Below are positions 55,702 through 64,000 of a stretch of 64,000 nucleotides of DNA, one piece after another; the stretch's first letter is position 1, and every line of letters starts with the position of its first letter. The notes beneath the pieces are model-generated. The model was not told the DNA's origin. It did no database searches and worked only from the letters and a program-made list of their open reading frames with translations. Source of the DNA: Pseudomonadota bacterium (GTDB lineage Bacteria > Pseudomonadota > Alphaproteobacteria > Caulobacterales > Caulobacteraceae); contig JAFECT010000003.1 of NCBI GenBank assembly GCA_018241995.1, positions 434,001 through 498,000 of the forward strand. The letters are read 5' to 3'. The position numbers and the translations under genes were made by a program.

Positions 55702-55941
55702 ATGGACGAAGACGACGTCTCCCCCATCCGCCTGCGCGCCGAGATCGTCATCGATATCGACGCGCGCGACTACTTCGAGGCGGCCGAGCATCAGCGCCGG
55801 CTCGACGCCCTGCTGCTCGCCGTCAAGGATTCCTATCGCCAGACACGGTTTGCGTTGCGCTCCCGGCGCGCGCCTCGGGCAAGGGCAGGCCTGTCCGCGC
55901 CGCCGAACGGCCGGTCCGGGCGCGTGCATGTCTATGAGTAA
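55702..55941 (+). CDS. Small protein, first gene of the LytTR operon
   Basis: A 79-residue protein, MDEDDVSPIRLRAEIVIDID, then ARDYFEAAEHQRRLDALLLA, then a basic tail with RRAPRARAGL. No signal peptide. The first half is an acidic alpha/beta segment. The ORF overlaps the downstream MarR-like gene by 14 bases, which supports a shared operon. Function unknown. Confidence 0.55.
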   Translation: MDEDDVSPIRLRAEIVIDIDARDYFEAAEHQRRLDALLLAVKDSYRQTRFALRSRRAPRARAGLSAPPNGRSGRVHVYE

Positions 55942-56383
55942 GGGGCTCGCCTTCGACGTGCCGGGCTCGCACGCCGGGGCCGTGGCGCGACGCCGGCGCA
56001 ACACGGTGCTGGAAGCGATCGAGCGGTTTCGCCGCCTCGACCGGGAGCTGACGGTCACATCCCTGCTCGCCTTCCTCTATATTTGCGAGAATGAGGGTCT
56101 CAGCGTGAGCGACGTGGCCGATCTGTGCGGTCTTGGGCGAACAACCGCCTCGCGCGCCTGCCGTGCGCTGGGCGAACCCGCCTACGGCCTGTCGTTGCCG
56201 CCCTCCCTGGGGCTGGTCACCTTCCACGAGAACCCTCACGACGGCCGGGGCAAGCTCCTGTTCCTGACCGAGCGGGGCCGTGTCCTGGAGGCTGAGATCG
56301 ACGCCGCGATTGCGCGCGCCGTGCCCATCGCGGCCGGCGAGACGCGCGCGGCCGGTCCGATCCCGGCCCAGGTCTCCGCTTGA
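55928..56383 (+). CDS. MarR-like winged-helix regulator
   Basis: About 151 residues. A winged helix reads LTVTSLLAFLYICENEGLSV, SDVADLCGLGRTTASRACRA, then a wing GLVTFHENPHDGRGKLLFL and TERGRVLEAEI, a MarR-like order. The start is ATG 55928 or ATG 55934. Its stop overlaps the kinase TTG in TTGA. Probably an operon autoregulator. Confidence 0.8.
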   Translation: MSMSKGLAFDVPGSHAGAVARRRRNTVLEAIERFRRLDRELTVTSLLAFLYICENEGLSVSDVADLCGLGRTTASRACRALGEPAYGLSLPPSLGLVTFHENPHDGRGKLLFLTERGRVLEAEIDAAIARAVPIAAGETRAAGPIPAQVSA

Positions 56384-57516
56384 CGGGGGCGGCGCAGGCC
56401 GAGCGGCCCGACGCCGGACCGTTGGTGTCGCAGACCTTCCCGGTCGACGGGGAGATCGCGCGGGACGAGGCGCGGCGCCTGAACCGCGAGGTGATCGTAG
56501 TCCTGTCATGCGTGTGGCTGGCGGAGCTCGCCATCTCGGTCAGCCGCGCCGCCTACCTGGGCGCCTACGCCGATGCGGGCTCGATGCTCGCGCGCGTCGC
56601 CGGAGCGTGCGTCGGCGCCGGCCTGGCCTATTCGACCCATCTCCTGCTGCGCCGGTTCCGCTTTCGCATGCTCCCGGGAAGGTTCGCCGCCGCCACAGCG
56701 GCGGCGGCGGCGGCCTGCACCCTGTTCATGCTCGCCGATCAGCTGTTGTTCTTCGCATTTTCTGCGCGCTACCGGGCCACGGTCGGCGGGCTCGATGCGC
56801 ACACCTTCGTCAACGACCTGCTGTTCGTCTGGGTGTTCGTGGCCTGGGGCGGGCTCTACACCGCATTGTCCTACAACGCTGACCTGCGAACGCGGGACCG
56901 GCGCATCGCCGAGATCGAGGCGATGGCGCAGCGCGCCCAGCTCGAGGCCCTGCGCTTCCAGCTCAACCCGCACTTCCTGTTCAACACGCTCAACTCACTT
57001 TCCGGCCTCGTGCGGCTTGGCCGGGCAGGGGAGGCGGAGCGCGCGATCCTGAGCCTGTCGGCCCTGCTGCGGCACACCATAGAGGCGGGGCCGACGGCCT
57101 TGACGCCGCTGAAGGACGAGATCGCGGCCCAGACCCTTTATTTCGACATCGAACAGCTGAGGTTCGGCGACCGACTGGAGCTGGCCATCGAGGTGGCGGA
57201 AGACCTGGGCGGGGTTCTCGTGCCCAACCTCATCCTGCAGCCGCTGATCGAGAATGCGGTGAAGCACGGCGTGGCTCAATCCGCGACTCCGGTCGCCATC
57301 CGGATCGAGGCCCGTCGCGTCGGGGCCGATGTGGAGATCGCCGTGGAGAACAGCGCGCCTGACACTACCTCGGCTACGACGTCGGGCTTCGGTATCGGCC
57401 TGGAGAATGTGCGCCGGCGCCTGGAGGCGACCTATGGTGACACCGCCGCGTTGAGCGCGGCGTCGACCGCCTCGGGCGGGTGGCGAAGCGTGATAAGATT
57501 GCCGGCGAGGTTCTGA
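56380..57516 (+). CDS. LytS/YehU-type sensor histidine kinase
   Basis: A 378-residue kinase of the His_kinase family. About four transmembrane segments lie within residues 35-165. The phosphoacceptor is in LRFQLNPHFLFNTLNSLSGL. The ATPase part includes LVPNLILQPLIENAVKHGVA and SGFGIGLENVRRRLEATYG. TTG start at 56380. Pairs with the LytTR regulator 4 bp downstream. Confidence 0.92.
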   Translation: MTGAAQAERPDAGPLVSQTFPVDGEIARDEARRLNREVIVVLSCVWLAELAISVSRAAYLGAYADAGSMLARVAGACVGAGLAYSTHLLLRRFRFRMLPGRFAAATAAAAAACTLFMLADQLLFFAFSARYRATVGGLDAHTFVNDLLFVWVFVAWGGLYTALSYNADLRTRDRRIAEIEAMAQRAQLEALRFQLNPHFLFNTLNSLSGLVRLGRAGEAERAILSLSALLRHTIEAGPTALTPLKDEIAAQTLYFDIEQLRFGDRLELAIEVAEDLGGVLVPNLILQPLIENAVKHGVAQSATPVAIRIEARRVGADVEIAVENSAPDTTSATTSGFGIGLENVRRRLEATYGDTAALSAASTASGGWRSVIRLPARF

Positions 57517-57520
57517 GCCG

Positions 57521-58312
57521 ATGCGCGTCGTCATCGCCGAGGATGAGGCCATCGCCCGTGAGCGCCTGGCGCTCGCGCTGGCCTGCGTGCCCGAAGCCGA
57601 GCTGGTCGGTGCGGCGTCGACCGGCGCCGAGGCGATCGCGCTTATCCGGGAAACCCAGCCGGACATCGCCGTGCTCGACATCCAGATGCCGCGGGGCGGC
57701 GGACTGGAGGTGGCCGAGCGCATTCGAAGCGACGCGCACCTGCCGGAGCTGATCTTCCTCACCGCCTACAGCGAGCATGCGATCAAGGCCTTCGAGCTGA
57801 ACGCCGCCGACTATCTGCTGAAGCCGGTCCCGTTCGAGCGCCTGCGCGAAGCGCTGCGGCGCGCGCAGGCGCGGCTGCTCGCTCGCACCAGCGACGAGAG
57901 GTTCGCCGAGCTGGAGCGCTTGATCGACTCGCTGCGCCGCGACGAGCCCGGCGCCCCGGCGCACAAGCGGGAAGTCTGGGTTCGGGAGCGCAACGGCCTC
58001 ACCCGGCTTGCGCTGGAGACGGTGCGGCTGATGACGGCCGAGGGCGACTACATCCTCATGCACAGCGAGGGCGGATCGACCCATATGGTCAAGGACACCA
58101 TGTCGGCGATGGAACAGCGGCTCGATCCGACCATGTTCCTCCGCATTCACCGATCGACCATCGTGAACCTCAGCGCTGTGCGTCAGGTGGTGCGCCGCCC
58201 GCCCAAGGGTCTTGCAGTGGTCCTGGACGACGGCCGCCAGATCACGGTGGGCCCCAGCTACGCCGACGCCGCGGCGCAGCAGCTGCAGGTGCGCCGGTGG
58301 CGGCTGAAATGA
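57521..58312 (+). CDS. LytTR family response regulator
   Basis: A 263-residue regulator. An N-terminal receiver has VVIAEDEAIARERL, phosphoacceptor Asp in IAVLDIQMPRGGG, and KPVPFERL. The C-terminal LytTR DNA-binding domain reads TAEGDYILMHSEGG, FLRIHRSTIVNLSAV and GRQITVGPSY. It receives phosphate from the upstream kinase. Its stop overlaps the VOC gene by ATGA. Confidence 0.94.
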   Translation: MRVVIAEDEAIARERLALALACVPEAELVGAASTGAEAIALIRETQPDIAVLDIQMPRGGGLEVAERIRSDAHLPELIFLTAYSEHAIKAFELNAADYLLKPVPFERLREALRRAQARLLARTSDERFAELERLIDSLRRDEPGAPAHKREVWVRERNGLTRLALETVRLMTAEGDYILMHSEGGSTHMVKDTMSAMEQRLDPTMFLRIHRSTIVNLSAVRQVVRRPPKGLAVVLDDGRQITVGPSYADAAAQQLQVRRWRLK

Positions 58313-58779
58313 CGGTGCTCCACGCGCTCGCGGCCATGGCGATCCTGGCGTCGCCGGTGACCGAAGCGGCGGTTGGCGCACCCCCGGCCGAAGCGTTCTT
58401 TGCCGTGAGCGTGGCGGATCTGGACGGTTCGGAGCGCTGGTATTGCGACAATCTCGAGCTGCACGAGATTTGGCGCAGCGACCCCAAGGCGCCCTGGGGC
58501 GCCGCCCGCGTCCTGGAAGGCGGCTCCGTGATGGTGGAGCTCATCCACAAGGGGACCGCGCCGGCCCTGCCGATGGCGGCGGAGGCGGAAGGGCTGGGCC
58601 TGCGCAAGGCGGGCTTTTCGGTCGCCGATCTGGATCGCCGCCGGGTTCTATGGCGCACGAACGGCGTCCGGATCGCCTACCGCTTCCACGACGAGGCGAC
58701 GGGACGCGAGACCGCGATCATCGCCGATCCGGAAGGCAATCTGATCCAGGTCTTCGGCCCGCCGGGCGCGACGCGCTGA
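58309..58779 (+). CDS. VOC (glyoxalase/bleomycin resistance) family protein with signal peptide
   Basis: A 156-residue VOC protein. A signal-like N-terminus (TVLHALAAMAILASPVTEAA) precedes FFAVSVADLDGSERWYCDNL, AARVLEGGSVMVELIHKG, then GFSVADLDRRRVLWRTNG and AIIADPEGNLIQVFGPPG, the paired beta-alpha-beta modules. Export is unusual for VOC proteins. The last gene of the LytTR operon, with an ATGA overlap. Confidence 0.83.
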   Translation: MTVLHALAAMAILASPVTEAAVGAPPAEAFFAVSVADLDGSERWYCDNLELHEIWRSDPKAPWGAARVLEGGSVMVELIHKGTAPALPMAAEAEGLGLRKAGFSVADLDRRRVLWRTNGVRIAYRFHDEATGRETAIIADPEGNLIQVFGPPGATR

Positions 58780-58783
58780 GCCG

Positions 58784-59650
58784 TCAGAGCGGCGCGACCT
58801 CTTCCAGCAGCAATATCCACCCGGCGGAGCGGCGCTGCCAGACGCGCACATAGACCCCGTGCACGGCGCTCGCTTGCGGGCTCTGCCAGTCGCAGACGCC
58901 GTAGGTGTAGGCGAGGTCGCCCGCGCCGGAGCTCTCTCCGCCCTGGAACGTCGCCGCGATGGCCTTCGGGCGTCGGCCGGCGGCGGCCAAGGCGGCTTCG
59001 CGTCCCGTCGCCAGCGGCTCCAGGCCCATCACGCGCGCGTCGGCCGCCGCCAGCTGAGCGATGGCGTCGGTTCGCCCGGCGGCGAGGTCGGCGTTGAGGC
59101 GGGAGTCCAGGGAGCGCACCTGGGCGAAGGCCTGCTCGGGAGGAGCCGGGGCCACGTCGGACACAGGGGCGAAGTCGGCGTGCGCCGGCGGTGGGAAGGC
59201 CGGCGGGGCGCTCAGCGCATAGCCCTGGTCCAGAGTCCATTTCCAGACCCCGCCCGAGCCGCGCTTCCAGATCGTGAAATACATCCCGTAGGAGGAGCGG
59301 TTCTCGCGCACCCAGGGTCCCGTGCTGAAGCCCAGGTCGCCGGAGCGTGAGACGCCGACGAACACGGGGGCCCAGAGCAGCGGCGACGGCTCCAGCCGCT
59401 CAGGCCACTTCTCGATACGCGGCTTGGCGAGGCTGAGCTTGGGGTTGAGGAAGACGGCGTCGTCCGCGGCCGCATGCAGGAACGAGGCCCGCTCCCCCTG
59501 GACCACCGCCTCTGCGGCGAAGGCGCGTTCGGCCGCTTCGACCGCGGCGGGATCGGCTGCCGCGCCAAGCTCGGGAACCGCTGTCTGGGCGCGGGCCGCG
59601 GCGGTGGTGAAGAGGAGCAGGGCGAGCGCGGCCGCGGGGCGGAGGATCAT
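58784..59650 (-). CDS. Exported protein with two NTF2/SnoaL-like domains
   Basis: A 288-residue protein with a signal peptide (MILRPAAALALLLFTTAAARA). Two NTF2-like modules: one at about 40-150 (AERAFAAEAVVQGERASFLH, GFSTGPWVRENRSSYGMYFT), the other at about 170-288 (LDSRLNADLAAGRTDAIAQL, GDLAYTYGVCDWQ, YVRVWQRRSAGWILLLEE), as in DUF4440 proteins. No enzymatic residues evident. Convergent with the VOC gene. Confidence 0.78.
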   Translation of the reverse strand: MILRPAAALALLLFTTAAARAQTAVPELGAAADPAAVEAAERAFAAEAVVQGERASFLHAAADDAVFLNPKLSLAKPRIEKWPERLEPSPLLWAPVFVGVSRSGDLGFSTGPWVRENRSSYGMYFTIWKRGSGGVWKWTLDQGYALSAPPAFPPPAHADFAPVSDVAPAPPEQAFAQVRSLDSRLNADLAAGRTDAIAQLAAADARVMGLEPLATGREAALAAAGRRPKAIAATFQGGESSGAGDLAYTYGVCDWQSPQASAVHGVYVRVWQRRSAGWILLLEEVAPL

Positions 59651-60043
59651 GGGATTTCCTTTCGATTACGGCCAAGCATCCGCACGGCGGGGGAGGAAGG
59701 CGAAATCGGCGAAACGGCGGTTCATGGGGGCGGACGAGCGCAGATGCCGACCACAACGCCCGTTGCATGGGCAAACCGGCGGCCCCCGACCTGAGGCGTC
59801 ATGCCCGATTGGGTGCGCAAGTAACAATATTGAAAAGCGATGCACTGTGCGCATCTACTTAAGATGTGCTTCTGGTGAGACATATCCAATATAAGTAATG
59901 TTAGGCGGCCGTGGCCGCGTTGTTCGATGTCTTTCCTGAGAATAGCGTTCTTCGACTCGCGGAATTGCCGCGGGCTCACGTCTGTTTTTTGGGGCGTCAT
60001 TCAAAGCCGGAACAAGGGCGCGCCCCGCTCAGGAGGATGAACC
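59651..60043. other. Control region upstream of the TonB-dependent receptor
   Basis: About 390 bases with no convincing gene. It includes an AT-rich stretch at 59820-59900, a small hairpin GCGCATCT (59849-59856) with AGATGTGC (59862-59869), and AGGAGG about 8 bases before the TTG start at 60044. The long leader may hold the receptor's promoter and regulator sites; I could not identify a Fur or other known box. Confidence 0.5.
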
Positions 60044-62974
60044 TTGAAAATCCAAACCACGCGCGAGCGCCTCTTGGCCTCGACGATGATCGGCGGCGCG
60101 GCGCTCGCAGCGCTCGTCGTGACCCCCGCTGCGGCGCAAGACCAGCCGGCTCAGGTCAAGGAAGTCGTGATCACCGGCTCGCGCATCCCGCAGCCCGGCC
60201 TGACCTCGACCAGCCCACTTTCGGTCATCAACGACCAGGAAGTGAAGCTGCAAGGCACGACCAACGCCGAGAACCTGGTCAACAGCCTGCCGCAGGTGTT
60301 CGCCTCCTACGGCTCTGAAGTGTCGAACGGCTCGACCGGCACCGCCACCGTCAACCTGCGCGGTCTGGGCACGCGCCGGACCCTGGTGCTGATCGACGGC
60401 AAGCGGATGATGCCGGGCGACCCGGTGCTGCCCGTGGCCGACTTGAACCAGATCCCGGCGACCCTGATCGACCGCGTGGAACTGGTCACCGGCGGCGCCT
60501 CGGCCGTGTATGGCTCGGACGCCATCTCCGGCGTCGTCAACTTCATCATGAAGAAGGACTTCGAGGGTCTGCGGATCGACAGCCAGTACGCCTTCTACCA
60601 GCACGACAACAACGACAGCTTCTCCCGGACCGCCAACACCGCTCATGGTTACACGCCCCCGACCGGCAATGTGACCGACGGCGCGACCTGGGACTTCACC
60701 GCGGTGATGGGCGCCTCCTCGCCGGACGGCAAGGGCAACGTCACCGCCTACATGGGTTATCGCAACACCCAGGCCGTGACCGAGAACAAGCGCGATTTCT
60801 CCAACTGTTCCTATTCGGCGATCAACAATAATCCCCTGGTCTGCCAGGGTTCGTCGACCAGCTTCCCCGGCCGCTTCACCAGCGTGACCCTGGCCAAGCA
60901 GCCGTCCAAGACCATCGCCGACTCCTCGGGCAACCTGACGCCATACTCGGGTGCGGCGAACTCGTTCAACTTCGCGCCGTACAACTACTTCCAGCGTCCT
61001 GACGAGCGCTACACCGGCGGCTATTTCGCCCACTATCAGCTCAAGCCGTGGATGGACGTCTATTCGTCCTTCATGTTCATGGACGACCACACCGTCGCCC
61101 AGATCGCCCCCTCGGGCGCCTTCTTCGGTCGCACCTTCGCGGTCAACTGCGACAACCCGCTGCTGTCGGCGGCCGAGGTCACCCAGTGGTGCACGAGCCA
61201 AGGCCTCGCCGGCAGCCAGGACGCCAGCCTCTTCATCGGCCGTCGTAACGTGGAGGGCGGTCCGCGCCAGGACGACCTGCGCCATGACGCCTTCCGCCTT
61301 GTGCTGGGCGCCAAGGGCGACTTCGCCGACGCCTGGACCTACGACGTCTATGCCCAGTACGGCGCGACGGTCTATTCCGAGAACTATCTGCACGACCTGT
61401 CGCTGCGGAAGATCGGCCGCTCGCTAGAGGTGGTGAATGTCGCGGGCGTCCCGACCTGTAAGTCGGTCGTCGACGGCACCGACCTGGCCTGCGTGCCCTG
61501 GAACATCTTCAAGCTGGGCGGCGTGACGCCGGCGGCGACCGCCTACCTCGACACTCCGGGCTTCAAGGAGGGCAACACCACCGAGCAGGTCGTATCGGCC
61601 TCGATCTCGGGCGACCTGGGCAAATACGGCATGAAGTCGCCGTGGGCCAAGGACGGCCTGGGCGTGGCGCTGGGCGCGGAATATCGGCGCGAGGCGCTCG
61701 ACTTCCGCACCGACCTGGAGATGCAGACCGGCGACCTCGCCGGCCAGGGCGGCCCGATCCCGTCCACTCACGGAACGTTCGACGTGAAGGAAGTCTTCGG
61801 CGAGGTGCGGGCGCCCATCGTGCAGGACGCGCCCTTCGCCAAGGACCTGTCCATCGAAGGCGGCTACCGGACCTCCGACTACTCGTCCTCCGGCCACATC
61901 AACTCCTACAAGGTCTCGGGCGAGTGGGCGCCCACCGACGACATCCGCTTCCGCGGCAGCTACCAGCGCGCGGTCCGGGCGCCCAATATCGTGGAGATGT
62001 TCACGCCACAGGCCATCGGCCTGTTCGGCGGCCAGGACCCCTGCGCCGGGGCCGTGCCGACCGCGTCTCTGGCGGCGTGCCAGAACATGGGCGTCACGGC
62101 GGGGCAGTACGGCTCGATCCTCCAGTGCTCGTCCGCCCAGTGTAACGGCCTGTTCGGCGGCAACCCGACCCTGAAACCCGAGGAATCGACCACCAAGTCC
62201 TACGGCGTCGTGTTCACGCCGAGCTTCATCAAGGGCTTCAACGCCACGGTCGACTACTTCGATATCGACCTGACCGGCGCCATCGGCGCGCTTCCGGCGA
62301 CCTCGACGCTGGCGAGCTGTGTCGCGACGGGCAATCCGCTGTTCTGCGGCAAGGTCCATCGGGCGCCGGTGACGGGTGTGATCTTCGGCGGTCCGACCGG
62401 GTATGTGCAGGCGGGCAACGTCAACGCCGGCTTCCTGGCCACCAAGGGCCTGGACCTGGAGATGAACTACCGCGCCAACCTGTCGGATTGGGGCATGGGC
62501 GACCACGGCGGGCTGCGCTTCAACCTGGTGGGCACCTACACCCAGACCCAGGACAATCAGCCCTCGCCGACAGCGGCGGTGATCCACTGCGCCGGCATGT
62601 TCGGTCCGCAGTGCGGCACCCCGACGCCGAAGTGGCGTCACAAGTTCCGCACCACCTGGACCACGCCGTGGCGCATGGCCCTGTCGGCCGACTGGCGCTA
62701 CATCGGCGGCTCAACCGCCACCGTCGGCGGGCCGAACATGGTCAACAAGCACATCGAGGCGTTCAACTACCTCGATCTGTCGGGCACCTGGAACTTCCGG
62801 GACGGCATGCAGCTGCGCGCCGGGGTGAACAACCTCTTCGACAAGAAGCCACCAGTGCTCGATTCCTCGAACCTGGGCCTGTCGTCGCCGCCCTTCGGCA
62901 ACGGCAACACCTTCCCGCAGGTGTACGACGCCCTGGGTCGGACCTTCTTCATCGGCATCACCGCCGACTTCTGA
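60044..62974 (+). CDS. TonB-dependent outer-membrane receptor
   Basis: A 976-residue receptor. The signal peptide ends near VTPAAAQ, followed by the TonB-box-like KEVVITGSRIP. The plug domain has VNLRGLGTRRTLVLIDGKRM and TGGASAVYGSDAISGVVNFI. The barrel ends with LRAGVNNLFDKKPPVL and the terminal strand DALGRTFFIGITADF. It imports a large or scarce nutrient using TonB energy. TTG start after AGGAGG. Ligand unknown; large families of such receptors are typical of Caulobacterales. Confidence 0.94.
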   Translation: MKIQTTRERLLASTMIGGAALAALVVTPAAAQDQPAQVKEVVITGSRIPQPGLTSTSPLSVINDQEVKLQGTTNAENLVNSLPQVFASYGSEVSNGSTGTATVNLRGLGTRRTLVLIDGKRMMPGDPVLPVADLNQIPATLIDRVELVTGGASAVYGSDAISGVVNFIMKKDFEGLRIDSQYAFYQHDNNDSFSRTANTAHGYTPPTGNVTDGATWDFTAVMGASSPDGKGNVTAYMGYRNTQAVTENKRDFSNCSYSAINNNPLVCQGSSTSFPGRFTSVTLAKQPSKTIADSSGNLTPYSGAANSFNFAPYNYFQRPDERYTGGYFAHYQLKPWMDVYSSFMFMDDHTVAQIAPSGAFFGRTFAVNCDNPLLSAAEVTQWCTSQGLAGSQDASLFIGRRNVEGGPRQDDLRHDAFRLVLGAKGDFADAWTYDVYAQYGATVYSENYLHDLSLRKIGRSLEVVNVAGVPTCKSVVDGTDLACVPWNIFKLGGVTPAATAYLDTPGFKEGNTTEQVVSASISGDLGKYGMKSPWAKDGLGVALGAEYRREALDFRTDLEMQTGDLAGQGGPIPSTHGTFDVKEVFGEVRAPIVQDAPFAKDLSIEGGYRTSDYSSSGHINSYKVSGEWAPTDDIRFRGSYQRAVRAPNIVEMFTPQAIGLFGGQDPCAGAVPTASLAACQNMGVTAGQYGSILQCSSAQCNGLFGGNPTLKPEESTTKSYGVVFTPSFIKGFNATVDYFDIDLTGAIGALPATSTLASCVATGNPLFCGKVHRAPVTGVIFGGPTGYVQAGNVNAGFLATKGLDLEMNYRANLSDWGMGDHGGLRFNLVGTYTQTQDNQPSPTAAVIHCAGMFGPQCGTPTPKWRHKFRTTWTTPWRMALSADWRYIGGSTATVGGPNMVNKHIEAFNYLDLSGTWNFRDGMQLRAGVNNLFDKKPPVLDSSNLGLSSPPFGNGNTFPQVYDALGRTFFIGITADF

Positions 62975-63013
62975 GGGGGCGCGGCGGCGGCGCTTCGGCG
63001 TCGCCGCCGACTG

Positions 63014-63058
63014 GCCGGTCGCTCCCGCTCCCCGGCGTTGGAGCGGCCGGCTTTTTTT
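63014..63058 (+). terminator. Rho-independent terminator after the TonB-dependent receptor
   Basis: GCCGGTCGCTCC (63014-63025) and GGAGCGGCCGGC (63040-63051) form a 12-bp stem with one G.U pair, followed by seven T at 63052-63058. Convergent with the anti-sigma gene whose stop is at 63057. Confidence 0.9.
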
Positions 63059-63830
63059 ACGAACGACCGGAATGGTCCGCGCCGTCCTTTTCGATCAGTT
63101 GCCGCAGGGCTTTCAGCTCGTCCGCGTCGACGTCCGACACCGCCCACCAGTCGAAGCCGCCCTTGCGCCAACCGATCAGGTGATAGCCGCGCCGGTCGGC
63201 CGACCGGGGCGGCGGCGGACCGTCGCCGGAAGGGCGCACGAACACGTCGACGGTGTGCTTGCGCCGGCCGTAGACCATCACCGCCGCGCGACGCCCCTCG
63301 ACATAGTCGAGCCGCCCGCCGAGCAGAGGGAACCCCTGGGCGGCGAAGTCGGTGACGGGCGGGGCGAAGTCGAGCCTGGCGTCCAGCCACGGCTTGACCG
63401 TGTGGCGGTCGGAGGAGACCACCTCGATGGCCTTGCCGGGATCCTGGGCGCGCACGTGGGCGTCCATCAGGGTCTGGACGCGGCCGCCGTCCTGACGCCC
63501 CAACACCGCGAAGGTGGCGCCCGAGGACAGGATGGCGACGCCCGCCAGGGCCGCGGCCTGCAGCCACCAGGCGGGCGCGGCGCGGCGGTGCGCCAGGTTC
63601 GGCCGGGCCGAAGCGGAGGTGATCCCCGCGATCCTGGCCCGAAGCGCGGCGGGGGCGGCGCCGGGGTCGAGCGCGTCTGCCAGCACACGACGGTTGGCCA
63701 TCACGGTCCCGAGCTGCTCGCGGCAGTCGGCGCAGGTCTCCAGGTGCGCTTCGAACGCGGTCGCTGCGCCGGGCGCCAGCTCGTTGTCGGCATAGGCTTC
63801 GACGCGCTTCTGCGCCTCAGAATGCTCCAT
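63057..63830 (-). CDS. Anti-sigma factor, zinc-finger (ZAS) type
   Basis: A 257-residue membrane anti-sigma factor. The N-terminal ZAS motif HLETCADCREQL carries the His-Cys-Cys zinc ligands. One transmembrane helix lies near WWLQAAALAGVAILSSGATF (about 88-107). A periplasmic domain follows. It holds the ECF sigma factor encoded directly upstream, overlapping it by 14 bases, until a periplasmic signal releases it. Confidence 0.9.
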   Translation of the reverse strand: MEHSEAQKRVEAYADNELAPGAATAFEAHLETCADCREQLGTVMANRRVLADALDPGAAPAALRARIAGITSASARPNLAHRRAAPAWWLQAAALAGVAILSSGATFAVLGRQDGGRVQTLMDAHVRAQDPGKAIEVVSSDRHTVKPWLDARLDFAPPVTDFAAQGFPLLGGRLDYVEGRRAAVMVYGRRKHTVDVFVRPSGDGPPPPRSADRRGYHLIGWRKGGFDWWAVSDVDADELKALRQLIEKDGADHSGRS

Positions 63831-64000
63831 GGCCGGCCTCCTCGCTCATCCGCCGCACCCGCTCGCCCAGCATCTTGCGGGCGCGCGAGAGGCGCGACAT
63901 CACCGTGCCGATCGGGACCCCGGTCACTTCGGCCAGGTCGCGATAGGCCATGTCCTCCACCTCCCTCAGCACCAGGACCTCGCGGAACTCGTCCGGGAGA
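63817..64000 (-). CDS. ECF-family RNA polymerase sigma factor (N-terminus off the right edge)
   Basis: Only the last 60 residues are in the window. They form region 4: LPDEFREVLVLREVEDMAYR, DLAEVTGVPIGTVMSRLSRA and RKMLGERVRRM. The helix-turn-helix binds the -35 element. Its stop lies within the anti-sigma gene, a 14-base overlap, as usual for such pairs. Regions 2 and the start are off the edge. Confidence 0.93.
   Translation of the reverse strand, partial: LPDEFREVLVLREVEDMAYRDLAEVTGVPIGTVMSRLSRARKMLGERVRRMSEEAGHGAF

Noticed and set aside
55423-56058. 211-residue leftward ORF over the purC-MarR gap
   Set aside because: Runs antisense through a recognised regulator gene, with low-complexity Arg-rich sequence.

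Overview
The window is a GC-rich alphaproteobacterial chromosome segment, most likely from the Caulobacterales (Caulobacter/Phenylobacterium group). The main evidence is a circularly permuted two-piece tmRNA whose tag reads ANDNFAQEYALAA, an alpha-type sspB beside it, a Caulobacter-like secondary chemotaxis cluster, an mraZ-to-murG cell-wall/division cluster, many short Caulobacterales-type DUF proteins, and a TonB-dependent receptor with the N-terminal layout usual in that order. I see no insertion sequence, prophage, CRISPR array or tRNA gene. The genus is an inference.

Layout. 1-6.0 kb: a partial secreted DUF885 hydrolase whose start region is tandemly duplicated, a LysR regulator divergent from an AhpD-like/DUF1348 pair, and a UvrD/PcrA helicase. 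6.1-14 kb: small exported or membrane proteins, a methyltransferase, Coq4, an alpha/beta hydrolase, an EamA permease with a palindrome over its start, and a Crp-type regulator. 14-19.4 kb: a PhyH-like protein, fumarase C, a RusA-like nuclease, a penicillin-binding-protein-like serine hydrolase with a membrane tail, and a caspase-fold C13 peptidase. 19.4-23.5 kb: sspB, tmRNA, two tandem paralogous small proteins, miaA and mrp. 23.5-27.9 kb: an OprB-like porin, an M13 metallopeptidase and RNase P RNA.

27.9-38.6 kb is a chemotaxis locus built around an AT-rich divergent control region. Leftward run cheY, a very short CheZ-like phosphatase, a response regulator and an unknown helical protein. Rightward run a very large CheA, CheW and a soluble three-PAS receptor. 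cheB-cheR lie convergently, and an XRE-PAS regulator follows. CheA appears to carry a haem-less truncated-globin-like domain and a degenerate C-terminal receiver. The CheZ-like protein and the accessory response regulator end in the same FliM/CheZ-type docking motif. This is the most unusual system in the window.

38.9-50.2 kb is the dcw cluster: mraZ, rsmH, ftsL, ftsI, murE, murF, mraY, murD, ftsW, murG. The genes are mostly translationally coupled, and the cluster stops at murG. 50.3-55.4 kb holds low-complexity and envelope proteins, then purC-purS-(two exported proteins)-purQ. 55.7-58.8 kb is a tightly overlapped operon: small protein, MarR-like regulator, LytS-like kinase, LytTR regulator, exported VOC protein. 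The window ends with an exported NTF2-like protein, a TonB-dependent receptor with a strong terminator, and an ECF sigma/anti-sigma pair cut by the right edge.
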